Source: Sinorhizobium garamanticum
GTDB lineage: Bacteria; Pseudomonadota; Alphaproteobacteria; Rhizobiales; Rhizobiaceae
Reading direction: 5' to 3'
DNA length: 64,000 nucleotides
Assembly (NCBI RefSeq): GCF_029892065.1
Contig: NZ_CP120373.1
Location: 3,169,001 to 3,233,000, forward strand
Under the pieces are notes generated by a model. It was not told the DNA's origin. It ran no database searches and saw only the letters and a program-made list of their open reading frames with translations. Positions 1 through 7,192 of the stretch are shown here, piece by piece. The stretch's first letter is position 1; every line of letters starts with the position of its first letter. The position numbers and the translations under genes were made by a program.

Positions 1-429
1 CGACGCGTTTCGCAAGAGCTACAACGACGAGCGCCCGCACGAGGCGCTCGCCATGGCGGTGCCGGCCACCCAGTACCGGCCGTCGCCGCGGCGCCTGCCC
101 GATCACCTGCCCGAGCCCGACTATCCGGCCGCGGCGGCGGTGCGGCGGGTGCGTTCCAATGGCGAGATCAAGTGGAATGGCGACCTCGTCTATGTCGCCG
201 GCGCGCTGGCCGGCGAGGCCGTCGCCATCGAGGAGAACCAAGAGGGGACCTGGACGCTACGCTTCCACACCCACCCGCTCGGCATTATCGATCGAAAGAC
301 CAGGCGACTTGTCCGCCCCAGCGCCGTGCAACCCCGACCAGCCGGCGCCGGGGCGGACACCGCTATGCAGGGGGGAGAAGTGTAACCCATGTATCCGGTT
401 CAAAGTGTTACCCATCTATCGGCTGGACA
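1..429 (+). mobile_element. IS481-family element, copy 1 (right part only)
   Basis: Bases 1-447 match 9460-9906 base for base as far as I can read. This is therefore the right-hand part of the same insertion sequence that is complete at 8557-9888. The element should end at 429, where the terminal repeat finishes in ggctggaca. The flanking DNA that follows (cagggcagagggg) is the same repeat sequence that flanks the complete copy, so both copies sit at the same point of the same dispersed repeat. The left part lies outside the window. Confidence 0.9.
2..385 (+). CDS. IS481-family transposase, C-terminal part (5' end outside window)
   Basis: The reading frame enters at base 2 and stops at 385. 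The 127 residues equal the C-terminal end of the complete transposase at 8636-9844. They begin just after the last catalytic glutamate region (the NGRHERFH motif of the full copy lies upstream) and hold the YNDERPHEAL motif typical of integrase-type (rve) transposases. The protein integrates or excises the IS and acts on its terminal repeats. Whether this copy is intact cannot be judged, because its N-terminus is missing from the window. Confidence 0.9.
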   Translation, partial: DAFRKSYNDERPHEALAMAVPATQYRPSPRRLPDHLPEPDYPAAAAVRRVRSNGEIKWNGDLVYVAGALAGEAVAIEENQEGTWTLRFHTHPLGIIDRKTRRLVRPSAVQPRPAGAGADTAMQGGEV

Positions 430-547
430 CAGGGCAGAGGGGGGTGCCGTCCTGAGCAGCTCGGAGATGCAGCCCGCACGATTCTCACGACGTCCAACGA
501 GATCGGATTTCGCTTTAGCGCGAATTTCCGCTCCCACCCATGCCGTC

Positions 548-586
548 GGCCATCTCTACAAAAGCGACGCTTTTGTAGAGATGGCC
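548..586. repeat. Perfect 19-bp inverted repeat downstream of the carbonic anhydrase gene
   Basis: Bases 548-566 and 568-586 are exact reverse complements around a single central base. The hairpin lies 41 bp beyond the stop codon of the minus-strand carbonic anhydrase gene. No T-run follows on either strand, so it may act as a transcript stabiliser or a non-canonical terminator, or be a small mobile palindrome. The rest of 448-627 shows nothing recognisable. Confidence 0.7.
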
Positions 587-627
587 CTGCGGCCGTGAGG
601 GGGAAGCGCCCGCGTTGGTCTCGTCGA

Positions 628-1377
628 TCAACTGGAGCTCAGAACATAGCGGCGGTTGCCGGGAAGCGCCGGCCGTGCGTTCATGGAATAAAGCCGAGTG
701 AACCTCTTGATGTCGGCCGGGTCGACCTCGATCGGTTCCATCGCCACCATCCAGTCGACGATCTCGCTGCAGGGAGGGGTGGTCAGCGATCCCTCATAAC
801 TCCAATACTTCAGCGAGGAGGGCAAGAGGCCTTTCGGGTCGACGGCATCGAGCTGGGTTTCTTCGCCGGCGTTCTGCGGGAACTTCGCCGCGAGGCTCGC
901 GAAGGTCGGGTTGGCCGCGCCGGGGACAAGGAAAACGCCGAGCACGCCGAGCGCGCCGGTCTCCGCATTCTTGTGAACGAAATGCGCTTCCATCGGGAAG
1001 TTTTTGCCCTCGACAAGATGCTCGCTTGGCGCGTGGAAGTGGTACTGCACCAGATCATAGGTCTTGTCGCCGCGGCGAAGCGTACCGCCGGCGGCCTTCA
1101 CCTGGATCGTATGGCCATTGTTGAGGATCGTGCCGCCGCGCGCCCAGTCGGTCGCCAGATCGGGGATTTCGGCCTTGATCGCGCCGCGGATGTCAACCGG
1201 TGATTGCTGCGAGCCGGCCGAACAAGCACTGTTCTCAGTGCTCAAAGTACCCCAATGCTCAGGACCTTCTTCGCCTTCATAGCCCCAATGCACGCCTTCG
1301 GCCGCGTATGCCGTTTTGACGCAGAGCGGGCAGGCCGCAAGCAAGGCCAAGCCCCTGAGGAAATCACGCCTTTCCAT
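628..1377 (-). CDS. cah: Alpha-class carbonic anhydrase, exported
   Basis: 249 residues. It catalyses reversible CO2 hydration, most likely in the periplasm. The N-terminus (RRDFLRGLALLAA, residues 3-15) looks like a Tat signal with a twin arginine, ending near AYAA (23-26). The alpha-class zinc ligands are visible as QYHFHAPSEH (His113, His115) and EAHFVH (His132). The C-terminal TTPPCSEIVDW block is also diagnostic, and Cys52 could pair with the Cys in it. The start at 1377 is preceded by an aaaggga-type ribosome site. It is monocistronic, with a strong palindrome downstream. The family usually runs 220-260 residues, so it looks complete. Confidence 0.93.
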   Translation of the reverse strand: MERRDFLRGLALLAACPLCVKTAYAAEGVHWGYEGEEGPEHWGTLSTENSACSAGSQQSPVDIRGAIKAEIPDLATDWARGGTILNNGHTIQVKAAGGTLRRGDKTYDLVQYHFHAPSEHLVEGKNFPMEAHFVHKNAETGALGVLGVFLVPGAANPTFASLAAKFPQNAGEETQLDAVDPKGLLPSSLKYWSYEGSLTTPPCSEIVDWMVAMEPIEVDPADIKRFTRLYSMNARPALPGNRRYVLSSS

Positions 1378-1584
1378 TCATATTCCCTTTCGAATGATCA
1401 CGAGCAGATCGCGCTCGTGGGGGCGGGATGTTGTCCTCGATACCTGTCAACCACCTGTCAGAACGACGCGTTTTAAAAAGGGCTGCGCGAAACGCCGACG
1501 TTGGCGACAGACGCCGCGAAAGGCTCGGATTGCGCCAGAAGCGGTCATGCCACTGCAACAAGGGGCTGATAAGGCCCGAAACTC

Positions 1585-1691
1585 TGCAGCGTCGCGCGTC
1601 TAATCGGACGCGCAGAGCCGCTGTAGCACTTTGAATCGCTGCATGGTTTTGTCCTTAAATCGATTCCGATTTAAGGAACCATGCGGTAGCG
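1585..1691. repeat. RIME1-like intergenic mosaic element
   Basis: About 105 bp made of two palindromes. Palindrome A is GC-rich (gcgcgtctaatcggacgcgc). Palindrome B is ccttaaatcg / cgatttaagg inside gcatggtt / aaccatgc arms. They are joined by the linker gctgtagcactttgaatcgctgcat. The same two-part unit or its halves recur at least 14 times in this window. The size and two-palindrome structure fit the published description of rhizobial RIME1; assigning it to that family is an inference. Confidence 0.8.
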
Positions 1692-1718
1692 GCTCTCTCC
1701 TTGGTTTGAGAAACAGCA

Positions 1719-2480
1719 ATGTCGAAATACGACTCCTATGTGATCTGCACGTCGCCGCGCAGCGGCAGCACACTATTGTGCAAGCTCCTGGCGGCGACCG
1801 GCGTCTCTGGAAATCCGGGGTCGTACTTTCACCGTCCCTCAATCTCCGAATGGCTCGCCTATTTCGACCTGCCTTCAGAGGCCGCCACATCGGAACGCGA
1901 AACCCTGGCTACGATATTTCGAGCGGCAATTGCGAAGGGAAGCCTCAACACGGGCATGTTCGGCCTGCGACTGCAGAGACATAGCTTTGATTTTTTTGTC
2001 CAGAAACTGGCGGTGCTGCACCCGGAGCCAGCGAGTGATTTAAAGCGTTTTGAAGCCGCCTTCGGACGAACGCTCTTTATTTATCTGACCCGGCTCGACA
2101 AGATTGAACAGGCCGTTTCGATTGCGAGGGCGGAGCAAACCGGACTGTGGCATATGGCACCAGACGGAACGGAGTTGGAGCGCCTCGCACCGTCAAGTAA
2201 AGCTGGCTACAATGCGGAAGAGATCCGCACCTATTGCGACCGGTTTACATCAGATGATCTTGACTGGAGGGATTGGTTCAAATCGCAGCGAATTGAGCCG
2301 CTTCAGATCACTTATGAAACGCTTTCTTCCAATCCCATTGAAACCTTGCGAGAGATACTGGGTGAACTCGGCTTGAATCGCGATGCCGCAAACGGCGTGA
2401 TATCCGGTGTCGCAAAGCTGGCCGATGAAACCAGTCGAGACTGGGTGGCGCGTTTCCGTGCGGAATGCGGTTTCGCTTGA
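1719..2480 (+). CDS. Stf0-family sulfotransferase
   Basis: 253 residues. Proteins of this family transfer sulfate from PAPS to a sugar hydroxyl (trehalose in mycobacterial Stf0). The 5'-phosphosulfate-binding loop is clear at the N-terminus: CTSPRSGSTLLCKLL (residues 10-24). It is followed by the Stf0-type stretch with GNPGSYFHRPSISEW. A later region IYLTRLDKIEQAVSIARAEQTG matches the 3'-phosphate-binding part and the active-site helix. Length fits the family. The gene stands alone just downstream of a RIME-like repeat. In rhizobia, sulfation of surface polysaccharides and lipopolysaccharide is known; the acceptor here is unknown. Confidence 0.85.
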   Translation: MSKYDSYVICTSPRSGSTLLCKLLAATGVSGNPGSYFHRPSISEWLAYFDLPSEAATSERETLATIFRAAIAKGSLNTGMFGLRLQRHSFDFFVQKLAVLHPEPASDLKRFEAAFGRTLFIYLTRLDKIEQAVSIARAEQTGLWHMAPDGTELERLAPSSKAGYNAEEIRTYCDRFTSDDLDWRDWFKSQRIEPLQITYETLSSNPIETLREILGELGLNRDAANGVISGVAKLADETSRDWVARFRAECGFA

Positions 2481-2653
2481 TCGTTCACTCGTTGGATGCC
2501 GCTCCGCCCGCATTTGCCGCGTTCCGTGCGTTCGCGTCGAACTTCCCCTCACACCCGATGCGGACTTTAGCATCCTGAGGTGCAGGGTCCGCGTTGACCA
2601 ACAGTGGTCGTCGGCGTTCGCCCGGAGTGCGCCGCGTGTTTTCGTCGGACGTT

Positions 2654-2818
2654 ACAGTACACGACAGTCGCGTACTGGGTTTGGCGGATACTCTTCTCGC
2701 CGTCATCCCTGTGCTTGTCACAGGGATCCAGCAGCGCCGCGTCGGCGGCGCGGAAGAGTCTTTTCAGCCCAAGGACTCGGGCTGGCTGGATTCCTGTGAC
2801 AAGCACAGGAATGACGAT
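2654..2818. repeat. Mosaic repeat M2, complete copy, + orientation
   Basis: The unit starts at acagtacacgacag, runs through ttggcggat and a T-rich segment, and ends in two near-identical inverted arms (gtcatccctgtgcttgtcac... and ...gtgacaagcacaggaatgac). These arms enclose smaller palindromes (cagcgccgc..., cagcccaagg...). The same modules occur in reverse order at 6131-6290 and in parts at 6383-6440, 13500-13585, 13727-13812 and 34935-35004. It is non-coding. The rest of 2481-3005 shows no convincing gene apart from the methyltransferase remnant. Confidence 0.8.
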
Positions 2819-2877
2819 GGGAGGAGATGCCGTGAAGGCTAAATTCGACCCCCTGCGGGCATTCGAATCGCAGACTG

Positions 2878-3115
2878 CTAGCCCCCATCAGCCCGCCGGG
2901 CAATATAGAGGCTCGTGATCATATTCCTGATGACGCGGTTCCCAAAGTCGTTCCGGGCGACGCGGCCAAGTTCGGCCAACACTGCATCACGGTCGGAACG
3001 GGCATTCACGTTGGAGTAGGTGGCATAAAGCGCCACGGTTTGGTCCGCATCGAGAACCAGAGACCATCGGCTCGTGCTGACCTCCACAACATCGAACGTT
3101 CCCGTGCGATGACGT
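2878..3115 (-). pseudogene. C-terminal remnant of a SAM-dependent methyltransferase
   Basis: One minus-strand frame reads ...GTFDVVEVSTSRWSL and continues ...YATYSNVNARSDRDAVL...NMITSLYIARR before its stop. This has the look of the final ~75 residues of a class I SAM-dependent methyltransferase of the kind common in rhizobia. There is no Rossmann core upstream, because the frame runs directly into a cyclase fragment at about 3110. It has no start of its own worth trusting, so it is best treated as a decayed gene end. The family assignment rests on pattern recognition only. Confidence 0.55.
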
Positions 3116-3455
3116 CACCAAGATTGACACCGATGCGAAACTCGAGCCGTTTGTCAGCGGGCAGCTCTTCATTGCACTCGGCCATCGTCTGCTGGATTTC
3201 GACGGCGCACCTTACGGCGTCAACCACACTGGGAAACTCGATCAGTTCGCCATCGCCCATGAGCTTGACCACCCGGCCATTGTGGGCGGCAATTTTCGGA
3301 TCGATCATATTCTCGCGGGTGGTTCTCAGCCGCACTAGGGTATCCGTCTCGTCGACCTCCATCAGGCGGCTGTAGCCGACGACGTCAGCGGCCAGAATTG
3401 CTGCGAGTTTCCGCTGCATGGGATGCTTCCCCGGTGCAAAACAGCGTCTGTGCAA
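3110..3455 (-). pseudogene. N-terminal fragment of a class III adenylate/guanylate cyclase
   Basis: The open frame runs 3006-3455, but only residues 13 to about 115 look like a cyclase. It shows AAILAADVVGYSRLME (first metal-binding Asp), KLMGDGELIEF and RIGVNLGDVI. A functional enzyme would continue with VEGDDIYGDGVNVAARLE, but here the sequence switches abruptly to ARERSMLWRSARADG, out of frame with a methyltransferase tail. The second metal site and transition-state residues are therefore missing. The likely start is the Met of MQRKLAA. A complete relative of the same family is present at 54700-56430. Confidence 0.75.
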
Positions 3456-3562
3456 TTATAGGATAGTTAACGTCCCCATCCCAGTCTGCGGCGGGTGCAA
3501 AGTGGTCATTCGCTCGTCGCGTCGGCAAGGGCAGAAACGATGACGACCATCTACATTGTGTT

Positions 3563-4462
3563 TCACCCGAGAAGCCGCGATTTTGCTGTGGCGACCACTT
3601 CGCGCGTCAGGTCCACCAGCCGGTCGGCGGCTAGCCGGTTGATCTGCCAGAAAAGCGGCACGTCCAGCGGGGTATCGGGGATGAGTTCGACGAGTCGCCC
3701 GGAAGCGAGATGCTCTCCAGCGAGGAGGGCAGGGTTCATGCACCAGCCCATGCCGGAGAGGCTCGCATCGAGGAAACTCTGCGTCGATGGCAACCAATGG
3801 GTGGGATACACGAGGTCCTGTCCGAAGGCCTGGCGAATCCAGCGGCTTTGCAGTCTGTCTTTCTGGTTGAAGGTCAAGGCGGGCGCGCGCCCGATCGCCT
3901 CGGGCGTGACGCCGTCGGCGAAGTATTTCGCCATGAACTCGGGGCTTGCCGTGGCATGGTAGCGGAGCGCTCCGAGCGACGTGCGACGGCAGCCCGAGAT
4001 CGGCTTTTCGAGGCTGGTGACAGCCGCGAGCACGCGGCCGCGCTGCAGCCATTCGGCCGTATGCTCTTCGTCGTCGATGGCGACGTTCAGAAGATAGCGG
4101 GATTGCTTGGAAAAATTCGATATGGCCGGCAGGAACCATGTTCCAAGGCTATCGGCACTGGTCGCAACGTGAAGTGTCACTCGCTCGCGCGGCTTGTCGG
4201 GATCGGCAAGCGACGGAAGATGCTCCATCAACTCGCCTTCCAGCATGCCGACATTCTCCATGTGGCGGCACAGCCATGCTCCCTTTTCGGTTGCCGTGCA
4301 CGGGTTTCCCCTGATGATCAGCACCACGCCGAGGCGCTCTTCCAACTGCTTCACCCGTTGGGAGACGGCCGAGGGTGTGACGTTCAAAACGGCGGCCGCC
4401 TTTTCGAAGCTGCCGGTCTGAACGACGGTCGCCACGGCGTGAAGCGCAGGATAATCGAGCAT
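3563..4462 (-). CDS. argP: LysR-family regulator, ArgP type
   Basis: 299 residues with an N-terminal winged HTH (residues 3-62, including SFEKAAAVLNVTPSAVSQRVK) and a LysR substrate-binding domain after it. The opening MLDYPALHAVATVVQTGSFE is typical of ArgP/IciA/LysG. These regulators sense lysine or arginine and activate an exporter. The gene is divergent from the lysE-type exporter at 4567, the classical arrangement. A GAGTT-N10-AACTC inverted repeat at 4492-4511 in the shared promoter is a plausible binding site. The product would be a cytoplasmic tetramer or dimer acting on its neighbour. Confidence 0.9.
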   Translation of the reverse strand: MLDYPALHAVATVVQTGSFEKAAAVLNVTPSAVSQRVKQLEERLGVVLIIRGNPCTATEKGAWLCRHMENVGMLEGELMEHLPSLADPDKPRERVTLHVATSADSLGTWFLPAISNFSKQSRYLLNVAIDDEEHTAEWLQRGRVLAAVTSLEKPISGCRRTSLGALRYHATASPEFMAKYFADGVTPEAIGRAPALTFNQKDRLQSRWIRQAFGQDLVYPTHWLPSTQSFLDASLSGMGWCMNPALLAGEHLASGRLVELIPDTPLDVPLFWQINRLAADRLVDLTREVVATAKSRLLG

Positions 4463-4491
4463 GGCGTTAGCTCTTCTTAATCGGGATTATA

Positions 4492-4511
4492 GAGTTTAAT
4501 TATCCTAACTC
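4492..4511. promoter_or_regulatory. Candidate ArgP operator in the argP-lysE divergent promoter
   Basis: The inverted repeat gagtt-taattatcct-aactc lies in the only AT-rich stretch between the divergent starts at 4462 and 4567. LysR regulators bind dyads of this spacing. The assignment rests on position and symmetry only. Confidence 0.4.
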
Positions 4512-4566
4512 TCCGGCGTTCGCTAGAGAAATGCCCACTCTTTCGTTTGCGGAGCATTTCGTCGGC

Positions 4567-5175
4567 ATGAACTTCCCGATCTATATGACTGGCCTGATGA
4601 TGGGCTTGAGCCTGATCGTCGCAATCGGCGCCCAGAATGCCTTCATTCTGCGCCAGGGCTTGCGGCGCGAGCATGTGTTCGCCGTGTGCCTCACATGCGG
4701 CCTATCCGATGCCATCCTGATCCTCCTGGGCGTTACCAGTCTCGGGCAGATTGCGACCATGCTGCCCTGGCTTGACCCCGCCATGCGATTTGGGGGAGCG
4801 GCCTTTCTCATCTGGTACGGCGCGAAAAGCCTCCATTCGGCAGTTCGATCTTCCGGGGCGCTGACGGTTGGGGAAGAAGTCTCTTCAAGGTTCTGGCCGA
4901 CCTTTGCGACATGCATGGCGCTCACCTGGCTCAATCCGCATGTCTACCTGGATACGGTCGTCCTCCTGGGCACGATTGCGACCCGCTTTCCCGGGGAGGA
5001 AATGCTATTCGCCGCCGGTGCCATGTCCGCCTCGTTCCTGTTCTTTTTCGCGCTCGGCTACGGCGCCAAGTGGCTGCGCCCGATTTTCTCGCGGCCGTCG
5101 GCATGGCGGGTGCTGGATACCGCGATCGCCGCCGTCATGTGGATGATCGCCTACAGGCTGTTGAGCGGGACGTGA
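4567..5175 (+). CDS. lysE: LysE/ArgO-family basic amino acid exporter
   Basis: About 202 residues and six predicted membrane segments. The opening MNFPIYMTGLMMGLSLIVAIGAQNAF and the later LTWLNPHVYLDTVVLLG are LysE/ArgO hallmarks. It exports lysine and/or arginine across the inner membrane using the proton gradient, preventing amino acid overload. I chose the ATG at 4567 because ggag lies 12 bases upstream and family members start with MNFP. The frame is open to an ATG at 4531, but that has no spaced ribosome site. Regulation is probably by the divergent ArgP. A short GC hairpin (5198-5217) follows the stop. Confidence 0.9.
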   Translation: MNFPIYMTGLMMGLSLIVAIGAQNAFILRQGLRREHVFAVCLTCGLSDAILILLGVTSLGQIATMLPWLDPAMRFGGAAFLIWYGAKSLHSAVRSSGALTVGEEVSSRFWPTFATCMALTWLNPHVYLDTVVLLGTIATRFPGEEMLFAAGAMSASFLFFFALGYGAKWLRPIFSRPSAWRVLDTAIAAVMWMIAYRLLSGT

Positions 5176-5197
5176 GCCCGTTTAGGCGCGCGACCTT

Positions 5198-5217
5198 GCG
5201 CGTCCGACTGGACGCGC
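5198..5217. repeat. RIME palindrome A alone, downstream of lysE
   Basis: gcgcgtcc-gact-ggacgcgc, an 8-bp perfect stem 22 bp after the lysE stop. It is the GC palindrome of the RIME-like family without its partner. It could serve as a terminator, although no T-run follows. Confidence 0.6.
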
Positions 5218-5290
5218 GGCGCCCGTTTGGAAGTTTTGAGAACTATTTGGGAGCGCTTAATTACGGCGCTGTTCGTAACCTGCAGAATTC

Positions 5291-5311
5291 AACCTCCAAA
5301 GCATGGAGGTT
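5291..5311 (+). promoter_or_regulatory. Hairpin covering the ribosome binding site of the DUF1127 gene
   Basis: aacctcca (5291-5298) pairs exactly with tggaggtt (5304-5311) across a 5-base loop. The ggagg of the second arm is the only good Shine-Dalgarno sequence for the ATG at 5315. The folded mRNA would hide the ribosome site, giving a possible thermometer-like or antisense-responsive switch. The structure is seen in the sequence; the function is inferred. Confidence 0.5.
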
Positions 5312-5314
5312 GCC

Positions 5315-5755
5315 ATGACCGATACTCTCACCCTTGCTTCGGCCCCGCATCAGGCGGCGCGGTCGGGAATGCCCGTGGCGCTGGCGGAAGGGTCGCGTCG
5401 GCACTGCAGCCCGGCGACCCGCTCGAACCGCGAGCAAAAGGCGAATGCCAATCCCCATTTGATCGATGATATCGGTCTGACGAGACATGAGGGCGAGGCA
5501 GGGATCGCCAAGCCCTTGGCTGGACACACCGCGGCCGGGGGTGTCGTGCGGCTTCTCGGAAGGCTCGGCACCTTGGCCACCCAATGGAGAACCTGGCGAG
5601 GTAGCCGGGCGACCCGGGGAGAGATCGACGATTTGAGCGAAGGCGAGTTGCGTGAACTGGGTATCAGCCGCGTCGCACAGAGGGAGCGGTGGCTTGACGG
5701 CCGCGAGACGCAGTTCGCCACGGATTATTTCTACCGCATCGGTCCGGACGTCTGA
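5315..5755 (+). CDS. DUF1127 domain protein
   Basis: 146 residues. The C-terminal third holds the DUF1127 signature: a Trp/Arg-rich helix (TQWRTWRGSRATRGEIDDLS) followed by GELRELGISRVAQRERW. The first ~90 residues are low-complexity and unlike any family I know. Short DUF1127 proteins in alphaproteobacteria are Arg-rich, and some have been linked to RNA-related and phosphate or stress physiology. This is a long version with an N-terminal extension. The start at 5315 follows ggagg with 5 bases of spacing; an in-frame ATG at 5303 lies inside the ribosome-site hairpin and is less likely. Confidence 0.8.
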   Translation: MTDTLTLASAPHQAARSGMPVALAEGSRRHCSPATRSNREQKANANPHLIDDIGLTRHEGEAGIAKPLAGHTAAGGVVRLLGRLGTLATQWRTWRGSRATRGEIDDLSEGELRELGISRVAQRERWLDGRETQFATDYFYRIGPDV

Positions 5756-5770
5756 CGGGGAGTGAAGTGA

Positions 5771-5806
5771 AGTGCTACAGCGTCTGATAAGACGCACGGC
5801 GGGTAG
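5771..5806. repeat. RIME palindrome A fragment
   Basis: gtgctacagcgtctgataagacgcacggcg, a shortened version of palindrome A with its ctacag border. It lies directly 5' of repeat M3 copy A. Confidence 0.6.
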
Positions 5807-5854
5807 AGCGGGATCCGATCAGATTGCAGTGGCAAAGCTCAGGGACATGGGTGT

Positions 5855-6048
5855 CGATACCCCCCTCTGCCCTGCCGGGCATCTCCCCCACAAGGGGGGA
5901 GATTGGCTGGAGCAACGACCTGCCCACTATTGCTGCGAGCCACGACATCCAAGAACCAACGGGCCGAACCACTGGTGGAGCGCGGCATCGCCGCTTGCCG
6001 ATCTCCCCCTTGTGGGGGAGATGCCCGGCAGGGCAGGGGGGGGTACAG
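5855..6048. repeat. Inverted-arm repeat M3, copy A
   Basis: Two ~45-bp inverted arms (5861-5907, cccctctgccctgccgggca followed by tctcccccacaagggg; and 5998-6045, its complement) enclose a ~92-bp core. Related copies are at 8378-9906 (interrupted by the IS) and 19013-19218. Compared with the 8378 copy, both outer flanks align in the same direction but the core is reversed. No open frame of note. The unit is a dispersed, potentially invertible element. Confidence 0.85.
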
Positions 6049-6130
6049 CCAGGGGGCTCGGAGAAGCTGCGGCGCTGGCCCCACGACAGCAGCGCGCTGA
6101 GCCTCCATGGTTGCGGCGCGGTCCTCCGTT

Positions 6131-6290
6131 CCTCATTCCTGTGCTTGTCACAGGAATCCAGTCAGCCCAAGTCCTTGGGCTGAAAGGAATCTTCCGCGCC
6201 GCCGACGACGCGCTGCTGGATCCCGTGGTACAGGGATGACGGAAAAAAGCATCCGCAAATCCATTAGGCTGCTGTCGTGTACTGTGGTGT
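6131..6290. repeat. Mosaic repeat M2, complete copy, reversed
   Basis: The modules of 2654-2818 in opposite orientation: the attcctgtgcttgtcac arm, the cagcccaag/cttgggctg palindrome, the gcgccgccgacgacgcgc palindrome, ggatcccgtggtacaggg, tttgcggatg-type spacer (as catccgcaaat) and the ctgtcgtgtactgt end. Non-coding. The region between 5756 and 6494 contains only repeats. Confidence 0.75.
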
Positions 6291-6382
6291 CTGATAGGAC
6301 GCCACGGCGCGTCCGCGCCGTGAATGACTCCGTCTCCCCAGATGCCGCCAGAGTTGTGGTTCCGCTTTAGTTGCGCCCACGA

Positions 6383-6440
6383 TTCTCCAGCGCCCAAGGA
6401 CCTGGGCGCGCTGGATTCCTGTGACAAGCACAGGAATGAG
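6383..6440. repeat. Mosaic repeat M2, partial copy
   Basis: Only the ccagcgcccaaggacctgggcgc palindrome and the ctggattcctgtgacaagcacaggaatga arm are present, lying just downstream of the stop of the minus-strand TetR gene. It may double as that gene's 3' hairpin. Confidence 0.65.
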
Positions 6441-6494
6441 GAGCTTGGGGTCGCCGTGCGTCACGCTTCCTTGGTGAGCTGAACTGCGACCGTC

Positions 6495-7091
6495 CTATGA
6501 CCCGGCGGCGGTAATCAGCGCTTGCGCGGTTTGCCGCAGGAGGGGAATGGCTTCGCCCGGTTCCAGAACCTGCGAACTGACGAATGCGCCGTTGATGAGC
6601 AATGCGAGCTGACCGGCAAGTTCGTCCGGGCGGTCAACGCCCAGCCGCTCCGCGATCCCCTTCAGCCGGCGCCGCATTTCACGCTTGTGGGCCGCCGCGA
6701 CCTTTCGTGCCGGGTGGTCGGCTTCCGGGAACTCCGCGGCAACGTTGATTTGCGGGCAACCGCGATAGTTCGGCCGTCCGACCCGCTCGCCGATCCATTC
6801 GAGATGCGCGTCGAGCTCCGCCCGCGCGTCGTCAGCGTGTTTTTCGGCCACCCGGTCCCATGTGCCCCAGAAATCCTGGTCCTCGCGCGCGAGGAAGGCC
6901 GCGACGAGATCGTCCTTCGTGCCGAAATGCCGGTAGAGGCTGGTCTTGGCGACGCCTGCCTCCTCGACCACGAGGTCAACCCCCACGGCGCGCACGCCGC
7001 GCTCATAGAAAAGGGTCGATGCCGTCTCGAGGATCCGGTCCCGCACGTCGATAACATCGTGGTTATTCGTTTTGGCCGCGCTTTTCGTCAT
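6495..7091 (-). CDS. TetR-family transcriptional repressor
   Basis: 198 residues. The HTH lies at about residues 15-60 (ILETASTLFYERGVRAVGVD, then EAGVAKTSLYRHFGTKDDLV). The rest is an all-helical ligand domain with the RPNYRGCPQINVAAEF segment seen in the TetR_C_33-like group. The start at 7091 has ggagg six bases upstream; the frame remains open further 5' but without a ribosome site. It is divergent from the oxidoreductase at 7193, and two operator-like palindromes lie between them. It probably represses that gene and itself until an unknown ligand binds. Confidence 0.88.
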   Translation of the reverse strand: MTKSAAKTNNHDVIDVRDRILETASTLFYERGVRAVGVDLVVEEAGVAKTSLYRHFGTKDDLVAAFLAREDQDFWGTWDRVAEKHADDARAELDAHLEWIGERVGRPNYRGCPQINVAAEFPEADHPARKVAAAHKREMRRRLKGIAERLGVDRPDELAGQLALLINGAFVSSQVLEPGEAIPLLRQTAQALITAAGS

Positions 7092-7135
7092 CACTAACCT
7101 CCAATGTCGGGAACCTAGCACGGCCACGCTTGACA

Positions 7136-7180
7136 CGCTACAGACTTGTTTGTAGCCATAGAACAAACAGGTCTGTAGCG
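7136..7180. promoter_or_regulatory. Tandem TetR operators in the divergent promoter
   Basis: Bases 7136-7153 and 7163-7180 form an 18-bp inverted repeat with one mismatch. Each half is itself a near-palindrome (tacagacttgtttgta), the form of a TetR dimer site. The spacer is nine bases. Two dimers could therefore bind side by side between the TetR gene (start 7091) and the oxidoreductase gene (start 7193). Confidence 0.75.
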
Positions 7181-7192
7181 TGGAGGAAATCA

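Noticed and set aside
172..1203. A 343-codon plus-strand frame opposite the carbonic anhydrase gene
   Set aside because: It is Arg/Gly-rich, crosses the IS boundary, and lies antisense to a clear alpha-carbonic anhydrase; a shadow frame in GC-rich DNA.
5861..6045. Possible CRISPR or toxin-antitoxin locus in the repeat cluster
   Set aside because: There are only two inverted arms with a single core, no regular direct repeats with spacers, and no cas or toxin genes.
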